Assembly (NCBI GenBank): GCA_900550475.1
Contig: URSA01000008.1
Coordinates: 62,001-126,000 of the forward strand
Direction of reading: 5' to 3'
Source of the DNA: an uncultured Lachnospiraceae bacterium
Lineage (GTDB): Bacteria; Bacillota; Clostridia; Lachnospirales; Lachnospiraceae
Length of the DNA stretch: 64,000 bases
Each line of letters opens with the position of its first letter. Position 1 is the first letter of the stretch. The notes beneath the pieces are model-generated. The model had not been told where the DNA came from and made no database searches. It saw only the letters and a list, made by a program, of their open reading frames with translations. The position numbers were made by a program, and so were the translations under genes. Positions 57,218-64,000 of this stretch are shown here, piece after piece.

Positions 57218-58377
57218 GCATATTTTTTGTCAACATTGATTACCGCAAAAAAATTGCTGTCAAGCTCTGTGATCCGCTCCCGCAGAATACGGCAGACCTC
57301 TTCGTCCGAAAGCCGGAAACGGTAGGGGATGAGCACATCGAAAATAATATTTGTGTGGGTCGGGCCCTTCACCACACGGAAATCGTGCAGGGACAGGGAA
57401 GCGTCAATGTCGTTTAAAAATCCGCATACCTGTGCGCGGAGTTCGTTGACGAATGGATCGTTTATGCATACGGGATCCATGTGGATCACGGCGTCGCATT
57501 TCAGGCGGCTGCGGAGATCACGCTCAATGTTGTCGATCATATCGTGAAGCGTGAGGATATCCCCATCCGCGGGCACCTCTGCATGCAGGGAAATCATGGT
57601 TCTGCCGGGACCGTAATTATGTACCAGAAGGTCATGCACACCGATCACATTGTCATAGGAGAGCACCAGATCTTCAATCTCCTTTACGAAGGCTGGATCC
57701 GGCGCCTGACCGAGCAGAGGGTTCAGCGTATCCCTTGCGGATGTAAATCCGGTATAGAAGATGAAAAGTGCAACCAGGATGCCGCAGATGCCGTCTAGGG
57801 AAAGCCCGGAAAAATGTGCAATCAGTGTGGTGAGCAGTACAACCGAAGTGGCGAGCGTGTCACTCAAGCTGTCGGAAGCGGTCGCCATCATGGCCTCACT
57901 GTGAATCTTTTTGCTTATGGAACGGTTGTATAGGTACATATAGCATTTCACCAGTATGGAAACGATCAGGATTCCCACGATCAGCGGGGAAAAGTTTACC
58001 TCTTCTGGATGGAGCAGCTTTGCAAGGGAACTTTTGAAAAGTTCTACCGCCATGAGCAGAATGGCGGCGGAAACCGCAAGCCCGGACAGATACTCAATGC
58101 GCCCATGCCCGAAGGGATGGGTGGGATCCGGTTTCTGTCCCGCCATCTTGAAGCCGATGAGCGTGATCACGGAGGAGCCCGCGTCGGACAGGTTGTTGAA
58201 GGCGTCCGCGGTGATGGAGATGGAGTTGCTCAAGGTGCCCGCAAAAAACTTGCCCGCAAAGAGCAGCAGATTGAAAAAAATGCCGACGGCGCCGCTTAGA
58301 ATGCCGTATGCCTGACGCACCTTCGGCTGTCCGGTGTCCTGATCCTTTATAAAAATTTTTGAAAGCAATGTCACCAT
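57214..58377 (-). CDS. Cation diffusion facilitator family transporter
   Basis: This 387-residue protein has six membrane segments and CDF metal motifs SITADAFNNLSD and (after helix 4) SEAMMATASDSLSDTLAT, plus a long C-terminal cytoplasmic domain of about 180 residues with DPVCINDPF. The family exports Zn, Mn, Fe or Cd with proton exchange; DAFNNLSD with ND-type residues does not fix the metal. Start 58377 (MVTLLSK) is preferred since AAGGAG lies 9 bases before it; ATG 58398 would overlap that site. Confidence 0.92.
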   Translation of the reverse strand: MVTLLSKIFIKDQDTGQPKVRQAYGILSGAVGIFFNLLLFAGKFFAGTLSNSISITADAFNNLSDAGSSVITLIGFKMAGQKPDPTHPFGHGRIEYLSGLAVSAAILLMAVELFKSSLAKLLHPEEVNFSPLIVGILIVSILVKCYMYLYNRSISKKIHSEAMMATASDSLSDTLATSVVLLTTLIAHFSGLSLDGICGILVALFIFYTGFTSARDTLNPLLGQAPDPAFVKEIEDLVLSYDNVIGVHDLLVHNYGPGRTMISLHAEVPADGDILTLHDMIDNIERDLRSRLKCDAVIHMDPVCINDPFVNELRAQVCGFLNDIDASLSLHDFRVVKGPTHTNIIFDVLIPYRFRLSDEEVCRILRERITELDSNFFAVINVDKKYA

Positions 58378-58457
58378 AGGAAGAATCTCCTTCCGCATTA
58401 TTGGGGATGTTTCCTCATTTTAGCCCTTTTTTTGAGAAAAAACAATGATTTTTGCTA

Positions 58458-58486
58458 TTGCATGTTGGAAAATTTAAAGTTATAAT
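58458..58486 (+). promoter_or_regulatory. Promoter of gpmI
   Basis: TTGCAT (58458-58463), a 17-base spacer and perfect TATAAT (58481-58486), 65 bases before the gpmI start. Confidence 0.75.
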
Positions 58487-58550
58487 TTTTCCGATATAAG
58501 AACATGCTTTACTTATGGTAAGAAAAAAAGACGGAAAAGAGGAAAATGTG

Positions 58551-60092
58551 ATGAGCAAGAAACCCACAGTGTTAATGATATTAGACGGATACGGATTAAA
58601 TGACAGGACGGAGGGCAATGCGATCGCGCAGGCCAATACGCCGGTCATGGACAGCCTGATGAAGAATTATCCCTTTGTGCGCGGCAACGCAAGCGGTATG
58701 GCGGTGGGACTTCCCGAGGGACAGATGGGAAACTCCGAGGTAGGGCATCTGAATATGGGTGCAGGACGTATCGTATATCAGGAGCTGACCCGCATCACCA
58801 AAGAGATCCAAGACGGCGATTTCTTTAAGAATCCCGCACTGCTGAAGGCAATGGAGAACTGTAAGAAGAACGACAGTGCGCTGCACTGCATGGGACTTCT
58901 GTCTGACGGCGGCGTCCACAGCCACAACACCCACCTCCACGGACTTCTGGAGATGGCGAAGCGCAACGGGTTGAAAAAGGTATATGTGCATTGCTTCCTT
59001 GACGGAAGAGACACACCGCCCACAAGCGGCAAGGAATTTGCCGTACAGCTTACGGAAGAGATGGAGAAGATCGGCGTAGGGCAGATCGCAACGGTCATGG
59101 GACGCTACTATGCCATGGACAGAGACAACAACTACGACAGAGTGCAGCTTGCATATGATGCGATGGTAAATGGCGTGGGCGATTCCGCAGAGTGCGGTAT
59201 CTGCGCTATCCAGAACTCCTACGACAGGGATGTGACGGATGAATTTGTGAAGCCCGCAGTGGTGATGAAGGACGGCAAGCCTTTGGCGACGGTGCAGGAC
59301 GGCGATTCCGTAGTGTTCTTCAACTTCCGCCCGGATCGTGCAAGAGAGATCACCAGATGCTTCTGCGAGGACGAGTTCACACACTTTGAGAGAGGCGCAA
59401 GAAAGCAGATCGTGTATGTATGCTTCTCCGATTATGATCCCACCATCCCCAACAAGGATGTGGCGTTCCACAAGATCGCGGTAAACAACACCTTCGGAGA
59501 GTGGCTTGCGGCAAACAATATGACGCAGGCGCGCATTGCCGAGACAGAGAAGTACGCACATGTGACGTTCTTCTTCAACGGCGGCGTGGAGCAGCCCAAT
59601 CCCGGTGAGGACAGAATCCTTGTCAATTCCCCGAAGGTTGCAACCTACGACTTAAAGCCGGAGATGAGCGCTTACGAGGTATGCGACAAGCTGACCGGTG
59701 CGATCCGCAGCGGCAACTATGATGTCATTATCATCAACTTTGCAAACCCGGACATGGTAGGACATACCGGAGTGCTTTCCGCAGCCGTAAAGGCAATCGA
59801 GGCTGTGGATGAGTGCGTGGGAAAAGCCGTTGAGGCGCTGAAGGAGATGGACGGCGTTATGTTCATCTGCGCAGACCACGGAAATGCAGAGCAGATGATC
59901 GATTATGAGACGGGCGAGCCGTTTACCGCACATACCACCAATCAGGTGCCTTTTGTGCTGGTAAATTACGATCCCGCCTACACGCTCAGGGATGGCGGCT
60001 GTCTGGCTGACATCGTTCCGACACTGATCCGGATCATGGGCAAGGAGCAGCCTGCGGAAATGACCGGCAAATCCCTGCTGATCCGTAAGTAG
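58551..60092 (+). CDS. gpmI: Phosphoglycerate mutase, cofactor-independent
   Basis: This 513-residue Mn-dependent enzyme interconverts 3- and 2-phosphoglycerate in glycolysis. It has VLMILDGYGLND, the catalytic-Ser motif GQMGNSEVGHLNMGAGR (about 60-75), FLDGRDTPP, NFRPDRAREITR and the C-terminal metal motifs ADHGNAEQMID and AHTTNQVPF. The ATG at 58551 matches family starts; upstream in-frame ATG 58515 is unlikely. The next glycolytic gene, eno, follows in order. Confidence 0.98.
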   Translation: MSKKPTVLMILDGYGLNDRTEGNAIAQANTPVMDSLMKNYPFVRGNASGMAVGLPEGQMGNSEVGHLNMGAGRIVYQELTRITKEIQDGDFFKNPALLKAMENCKKNDSALHCMGLLSDGGVHSHNTHLHGLLEMAKRNGLKKVYVHCFLDGRDTPPTSGKEFAVQLTEEMEKIGVGQIATVMGRYYAMDRDNNYDRVQLAYDAMVNGVGDSAECGICAIQNSYDRDVTDEFVKPAVVMKDGKPLATVQDGDSVVFFNFRPDRAREITRCFCEDEFTHFERGARKQIVYVCFSDYDPTIPNKDVAFHKIAVNNTFGEWLAANNMTQARIAETEKYAHVTFFFNGGVEQPNPGEDRILVNSPKVATYDLKPEMSAYEVCDKLTGAIRSGNYDVIIINFANPDMVGHTGVLSAAVKAIEAVDECVGKAVEALKEMDGVMFICADHGNAEQMIDYETGEPFTAHTTNQVPFVLVNYDPAYTLRDGGCLADIVPTLIRIMGKEQPAEMTGKSLLIRK

Positions 60093-60125
60093 AAATCATA
60101 AAAGAAACATATTTTTTACACTGCG

Positions 60126-60159
60126 TGGCATACTGACTTATGAATAAGGAGGTATGCCA
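60126..60159 (+). promoter_or_regulatory. Hairpin around the eno ribosome site and start
   Basis: TGGCATAC (60126-60133) is perfectly complementary to GTATGCCA (60152-60159). The 18-base loop ends with the ribosome site AAGGAG (60146-60151), and the stem includes the A of the eno ATG. It could tune translation initiation. Confidence 0.55.
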
Positions 60160-61460
60160 TGAGTGTTTTTTTGGAGATTGTAAAGGTACACGGAAGAGAA
60201 ATTCTGGATTCCAGAGGAAACCCCACCATCGAGGCGGAGGTGACGGTGAAGGACGGGACGGGAAAGCTGTTCACGGGAAGAGCCTCCGTGCCAAGCGGCG
60301 CCAGTACGGGACGCTTTGAGGCGGTGGAACTCAGAGATGCGGAGCCACGGTATTTCGGGCTTGGCGTGGTGCATGCGGCGGAGAACATCGACAACAAGAT
60401 CGCACCGCTTCTCATAGGGCAGAATGCGCTGGAGCAGATACACATCGATACCATCATGGTGAAGGCGGATGGAACCGAAAACAAGGCAAATCTGGGTGCG
60501 AATGCGACGCTAGGCGTGTCTTTGGCTTGCGCCAGCGCTGCGGCGGAGGCGCTGGGGCTTCCCCTGTACCGCTATCTGGGCGGCGTGCATGCGCGCACCA
60601 TGCCGGTGCCCATGATGAATATTTTAAATGGCGGCAGACATGCCACCAACACGGTGGATTTTCAGGAGTTTATGATCATGCCGGTGAGCGCGTGCTGCTT
60701 CAGGGAGGCGCTGCGCATCTGCGCGGAGATCTATCACAGCTTAAAGAAGCTGCTGCAGGAGAAGGGGCTTTCCACAGGCGTGGGTGATGAGGGCGGTTTT
60801 GCCCCGGATCTGCCTGATGCGGACGCGGTGCTTTCCATTCTGATGGAGGCGATCAAGGCGGCGGGCTACGAGCCGGGCGAGGACATCAAAATTGCTCTGG
60901 ATGTGGCGAGCAGCGAGCTTTACAACGAGGAGACGGGAATGTACCATTTCCCCGGGGAGAGCAGCTTAAAGGGAGAGGAGGTCGTGCGCGATACGGCGGA
61001 GATGATCGCCTACTACGAGGCGCTTTTGGATAAGTACCCGATCGCATCCATTGAGGATGGACTGGCGGAGGATGACTGGGAGGGCTTTAAGCAGCTCACG
61101 GAGCGGATCGGAAACCGGGTGAGACTGGTGGGGGATGATCTGTTCGTCACTAACGTAAGGCGTCTGGAGGCGGGCATCAAGCTCGGCGTGGCAAACGCCA
61201 TTCTGGTGAAGGTCAACCAGATCGGAACGCTGACCGAGGCCATGGACGCGGTGGAGATGGCGCAGAAGAGCGGATATCAGGCGGTGATCTCCCACAGATC
61301 GGGGGAGACGGAGGATACCTTTATCTCGGATATCGCGGTGGCGCTGAATGCGGGACAGATCAAAACGGGAGCACCCTGCAGATCTGACCGGGTGGCAAAG
61401 TATAACCGTCTGCTCCGCATCGAGGAGGAGCTTGGCGAGGCGGCGCAGTACCGCTTCTGA
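60159..61460 (+). CDS. eno: Enolase
   Basis: This 433-residue protein converts 2-phosphoglycerate to phosphoenolpyruvate. It has GREILDSRGNPTIEAEV, VPSGASTGRFEAVELRD, the metal ligands in ALDVASSE, SIEDGLAEDDW and VGDDLFVTN, and the signature LVKVNQIGTLTEAMDAV with SHRSGETEDTFISD. It lies 67 bases after gpmI; no promoter is evident between them, so co-transcription is likely. Confidence 0.98.
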   Translation: MSVFLEIVKVHGREILDSRGNPTIEAEVTVKDGTGKLFTGRASVPSGASTGRFEAVELRDAEPRYFGLGVVHAAENIDNKIAPLLIGQNALEQIHIDTIMVKADGTENKANLGANATLGVSLACASAAAEALGLPLYRYLGGVHARTMPVPMMNILNGGRHATNTVDFQEFMIMPVSACCFREALRICAEIYHSLKKLLQEKGLSTGVGDEGGFAPDLPDADAVLSILMEAIKAAGYEPGEDIKIALDVASSELYNEETGMYHFPGESSLKGEEVVRDTAEMIAYYEALLDKYPIASIEDGLAEDDWEGFKQLTERIGNRVRLVGDDLFVTNVRRLEAGIKLGVANAILVKVNQIGTLTEAMDAVEMAQKSGYQAVISHRSGETEDTFISDIAVALNAGQIKTGAPCRSDRVAKYNRLLRIEEELGEAAQYRF

Positions 61461-61485
61461 AATCAGCCAAAATCAGCCCGGATAC

Positions 61486-61514
61486 TTGACTTTTTGCTTA
61501 AACAGGAGTATTCT
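61486..61514 (+). promoter_or_regulatory. Possible promoter in the eno-trkA gap
   Basis: TTGACT (61486-61491), a 17-base spacer and TATTCT (61509-61514) lie just ahead of a strong terminator; TACTATAAA follows at 61518. It would start an RNA that meets the terminator after about 50 bases. Confidence 0.5.
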
Positions 61515-61535
61515 CCATACTATAAAGAGAAAGGG

Positions 61536-61576
61536 ACTTTCGCATATTGGACAAGCCGGTATGCGAAAGTTTTTTT
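61536..61576 (+). terminator. Strong terminator (or attenuator) before trkA
   Basis: ACTTTCGCATA (61536-61546) and TATGCGAAAGT (61560-61570) form a perfect 11-bp stem with a 13-base loop, followed by six T. It ends eno transcripts and would also limit transcription from the promoter-like element at 61486-61514, so attenuation of trkAH is possible. Confidence 0.85.
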
Positions 61577-61614
61577 AGGGCTTTGCCGTCTTGGACGGCA
61601 GAAGGAGAGAGGGT

Positions 61615-62970
61615 ATGAAAATTGTCATTGTGGGCTGCGGAAATGTGGGCAGTGCGCTGGCAGAGCAGCTTTCCAAAGAAGGACACAATATTACGGTCAT
61701 TGATGAGAAGGAAAGTCTGGTCAAGGATATTACGAACATATATGATGTGATGGGCATTGTGGGTAACGGCGCCGTTTACAGCGTACAGCTTGAGGCAGGG
61801 GTCAACGAGGCGGATCTGATGATCGCGGTGACGGGAAAGGACGAGCTGAACCTGCTTGGCTGTCTGATCGCCAAGAAGGCGGGCGTCTGCCATACGGTTG
61901 CCCGGGTCAGCGATCCGGTTTACTATCGGGAGATCGCCTATATCAAGGAGGAGCTGGGGCTCTCTCTGGTGATCAACCCCGAGTATGCGGTGGCGTCGGA
62001 GATTGCCAGACTGCTGAAATTCCCTTCGGCGCTTAAGATCGACACCTTTGCAAAGGGGCGTGTGGAGCTTGTAAAGTATTGTCTCAGGGCGGAATCGCCG
62101 CTCTGTGAGCTGACACTGCAGGATGTGGCAAACCGCTTCCGCAGCGATGTGCTGATCTGTACGGTGGAGCGTGGGGAGGAGGTTTTCATCCCCAAGGGAG
62201 ATTTCCGGCTGAAGGCGGAGGATGAGATCACCTTCGTGGCGGCATCCTCCAAGATTGCGGCGTTTTTCAAAAAGATCGGGGTGCCTACCACAAGAGCCAA
62301 GGATGTGATGATCGTAGGAGGCGGCGAAACCTCCTACTATCTGGCAAAACAGCTGGGGGATATGGGGATCCATGTCAAGATCATCGACCATTCCCAGGAG
62401 AGGTGCGAGGAGCTCAGCGAGCTGCTTCCCGAGACCATGATTATCTGCGGAGACGGCACGGACAGGGATCTTCTGCTGGAGGAGGGCATGGCGACGGCGG
62501 AGTCCTTCGTGACTATGACAAACATCGACGAGGAGAACATTATGCTCTCCCTGTTTGCCAAGAGCCTGTCCCGGGCAAAGATCATCACCAGACTGCACAG
62601 GATCGCTTACGACGAGATCATAGATAGCCTGGATCTGGGAAGCATTGTGTATCCCAAGTACATCACGGCGGAATCCATCATTAAATTTGTGCGTGCCATG
62701 CACAATTCCATGGGAAGCAATATCGAGACGCTGTACCGCTTAAATGACAACCGGGTGGAGGCGCTGGAGTTTCTGATCAGGGAGGACTGCCCGTTGATCG
62801 GCGTTCCTCTGCAGGATCTGAAGCTGAAAAAGAATATTCTGGTGTGCAGCATCAACCACCGCGGGAATATCACCACCCCGAACGGACAGAGTGTGATCAG
62901 TGTGGGAGATACCGTGGTTGTGGTGACGACACAGACAGGGTTCCATGATATCGGGGACATTTTGGAATAG
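61615..62970 (+). CDS. trkA: Trk potassium system regulatory subunit TrkA
   Basis: This 451-residue cytoplasmic protein has two RCK modules. Each has an NAD-binding Rossmann fold (KIVIVGCGNVGSALAEQL at 1; VMIVGGGETSYYLAKQL near 233) and a C-terminal TrkA_C part. It gates the TrkH channel-transporter with nucleotides. AAGGAGAGAGG precedes ATG 61615. trkH begins 14 bases after the stop, so they are co-transcribed. Confidence 0.97.
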   Translation: MKIVIVGCGNVGSALAEQLSKEGHNITVIDEKESLVKDITNIYDVMGIVGNGAVYSVQLEAGVNEADLMIAVTGKDELNLLGCLIAKKAGVCHTVARVSDPVYYREIAYIKEELGLSLVINPEYAVASEIARLLKFPSALKIDTFAKGRVELVKYCLRAESPLCELTLQDVANRFRSDVLICTVERGEEVFIPKGDFRLKAEDEITFVAASSKIAAFFKKIGVPTTRAKDVMIVGGGETSYYLAKQLGDMGIHVKIIDHSQERCEELSELLPETMIICGDGTDRDLLLEEGMATAESFVTMTNIDEENIMLSLFAKSLSRAKIITRLHRIAYDEIIDSLDLGSIVYPKYITAESIIKFVRAMHNSMGSNIETLYRLNDNRVEALEFLIREDCPLIGVPLQDLKLKKNILVCSINHRGNITTPNGQSVISVGDTVVVVTTQTGFHDIGDILE

Positions 62971-62983
62971 GAGCCTGTGAGTT

Positions 62984-64000
62984 ATGAATCATTCTATTAT
63001 CAGATACATTTTGACAAGGGTACTGGAGTTTGCGGGGCTGTTCCTGCTCCTCCCGGCGTTTGTGGGACTGCTTTACGGGGAGAAGGAGGGCTTTGCCTAT
63101 CTGTTCACGGCGCTTGTGAGCATTGCCATCGGGTTTGCGGGAAAATTCTGGAAGCCGAAGAGCAAGATATTTTATGCCAGGGAGGGATTTGTGGCAGTTT
63201 CCTTAAGCTGGATTGTGTTAAGCCTTGTGGGAGCGGTGCCGTTCTGTCTGACAGGAGAGATCCCTTCCTATGTGGATGCGGTGTTTGAAACGATTTCCGG
63301 CATCACCACCACCGGAGGAACGGTGCTGGGGGATGTGGAGACACTGTCCCGATGCACCCAGTTCTGGAGGCTGTTTACACATTGGATTGGCGGTGTGGGC
63401 GTACTGGTGCTGATTCTTGCAATCCTGCCCTTATCCGGCAGCTACAACATGCATCTGATGCGTGCGGAGAGTACCGGCCCTTCCGTGGGAAAGCTGGTTC
63501 CCAGGATCAAGAATACTGCCCGGATATTATATGAGATCTATATTGCCATTACACTGACGGAGATTGTCCTTCTATTGATTGCGGGGCTGCCGCTCTATGA
63601 TGCGGTGACGCTCACCTTCTCCACGGTGGGCACGGGCGGCTACGGACTGTTGAACAGCAGCGTGGCGTCCTATTCCATGGCGGTACAGGTTATCATCATG
63701 GTGTTTATGCTGCTGTGCGGCATCAGCTTCAATATCTATTACCTTCTTCTGGCGAAGAAGCCGAAGGAGGCGTTCTGCAACGAGGAACTGCGGGTTTATC
63801 TGCTGGTGATACTGGCAGCCACCATCAGCATCGGCATCAGTATAAGAGGGAATTTTTCCAGCATATGGGAGGCGTTTTATGAGGCGGGCTTCCAGACTAT
63901 ATCGTTGATCACCACCACGGGATTTTCCACCTGCGACTTTAACCTTTGGCCTTCCTTTGCAAAGATGATCCTGTTTTTCGTTATGTTTACGGGAGCCTGT
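62984..64000 (+). CDS. trkH: Trk potassium uptake protein TrkH, 5' part
   Basis: The frame is open from ATG 62984 to the window edge (339 codons), so the C-terminal third or so is missing. It is a polytopic membrane protein with repeated pore-loop motifs: ETISGITTTGGTV (about 104-116) and THWIGGVGVLVLILAILPL, then a second filter-like FSTVGTGGYGLLNSS (about 208-222) and ISLITTTGFSTCDFNLW. It moves K+ with TrkA. It should resemble TrkH of about 480 residues. Confidence 0.96.
   Translation, partial: MNHSIIRYILTRVLEFAGLFLLLPAFVGLLYGEKEGFAYLFTALVSIAIGFAGKFWKPKSKIFYAREGFVAVSLSWIVLSLVGAVPFCLTGEIPSYVDAVFETISGITTTGGTVLGDVETLSRCTQFWRLFTHWIGGVGVLVLILAILPLSGSYNMHLMRAESTGPSVGKLVPRIKNTARILYEIYIAITLTEIVLLLIAGLPLYDAVTLTFSTVGTGGYGLLNSSVASYSMAVQVIIMVFMLLCGISFNIYYLLLAKKPKEAFCNEELRVYLLVILAATISIGISIRGNFSSIWEAFYEAGFQTISLITTTGFSTCDFNLWPSFAKMILFFVMFTGAC

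Overview
The window looks like a chromosomal segment of a spore-forming, anaerobic Gram-positive bacterium of the class Clostridia, most likely a Lachnospiraceae-like organism. The evidence is gene content: a Gram-positive PolC polymerase, sporulation genes gpr and spoIIP, the oxygen-independent haem-family enzyme HemZ, the MEP isoprenoid pathway, many AGGAGG-type ribosome binding sites, and the apt-relA-MBL-hemZ gene order. The genus assignment is inference. Coding density is high. There is no CRISPR array, prophage or complete insertion sequence.

Layout. (1) 1-9.5 kb: competence/recombination genes (yifB 3' part, dprA), a repeat-rich intergenic stretch, a small lipoprotein, then overlapping ispG-polC and a tRNA-Glu. 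(2) 9.8-12 kb: a DtxR-type metal regulator divergent from a two-gene Fe-S assembly unit that looks like the SUF-like minimal system (SmsC/SmsB type). (3) 12-19.1 kb: polysaccharide deacetylase, bactofilin, and the core operon pyrH-frr-uppS-cdsA-dxr-rseP. (4) 19.2-21.9 kb: a Ser/Thr kinase with three membrane proteins, two of which carry N-terminal zinc ribbons. (5) 22-27 kb: apt-relA-MBL hydrolase-hemZ. (6) 27-28.5 kb: a gene graveyard (Fic, GNAT and ABC fragments around one intact SHOCT protein). (7) 28.5-37.5 kb: rdgB family, DUF202 protein, Rrf2 regulator, asparaginase, XRE regulator, an ECF sigma/anti-sigma pair with secreted and KTSC proteins, a diguanylate cyclase, and zinc-ribbon and TPM membrane proteins. 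(8) 37.5-43.1 kb: rpsT, gpr-spoIIP, a KdpDE-like two-component pair and a CPBP protease. (9) 43.2-52.7 kb: a six-gene envelope operon of two propeller-fused solute-binding lipoproteins, two sugar-type permeases, an HlyD-type adaptor and a MacB-core-like protein, with no ATPase. (10) 52.7-58.4 kb, minus strand: CDF cation transporter, then a leader peptide and attenuator ahead of a heterodimeric ABC exporter, then thiN. (11) 58.5-64 kb: gpmI, eno, trkA and the 5' part of trkH.

The most interesting items are the ATPase-less hybrid importer/adaptor operon at 43.2-52.7 kb; the previously unannotated 22-codon leader peptide with SD-sequestering and terminator hairpins before the ABC exporter at 55-57 kb, which parallels ribosome-mediated attenuation of bmrCD; the kinase/zinc-ribbon cluster; and the 62-bp tandem hairpin array after dprA. 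All functional calls come from reading sequence and recalling family features; no database search was run.
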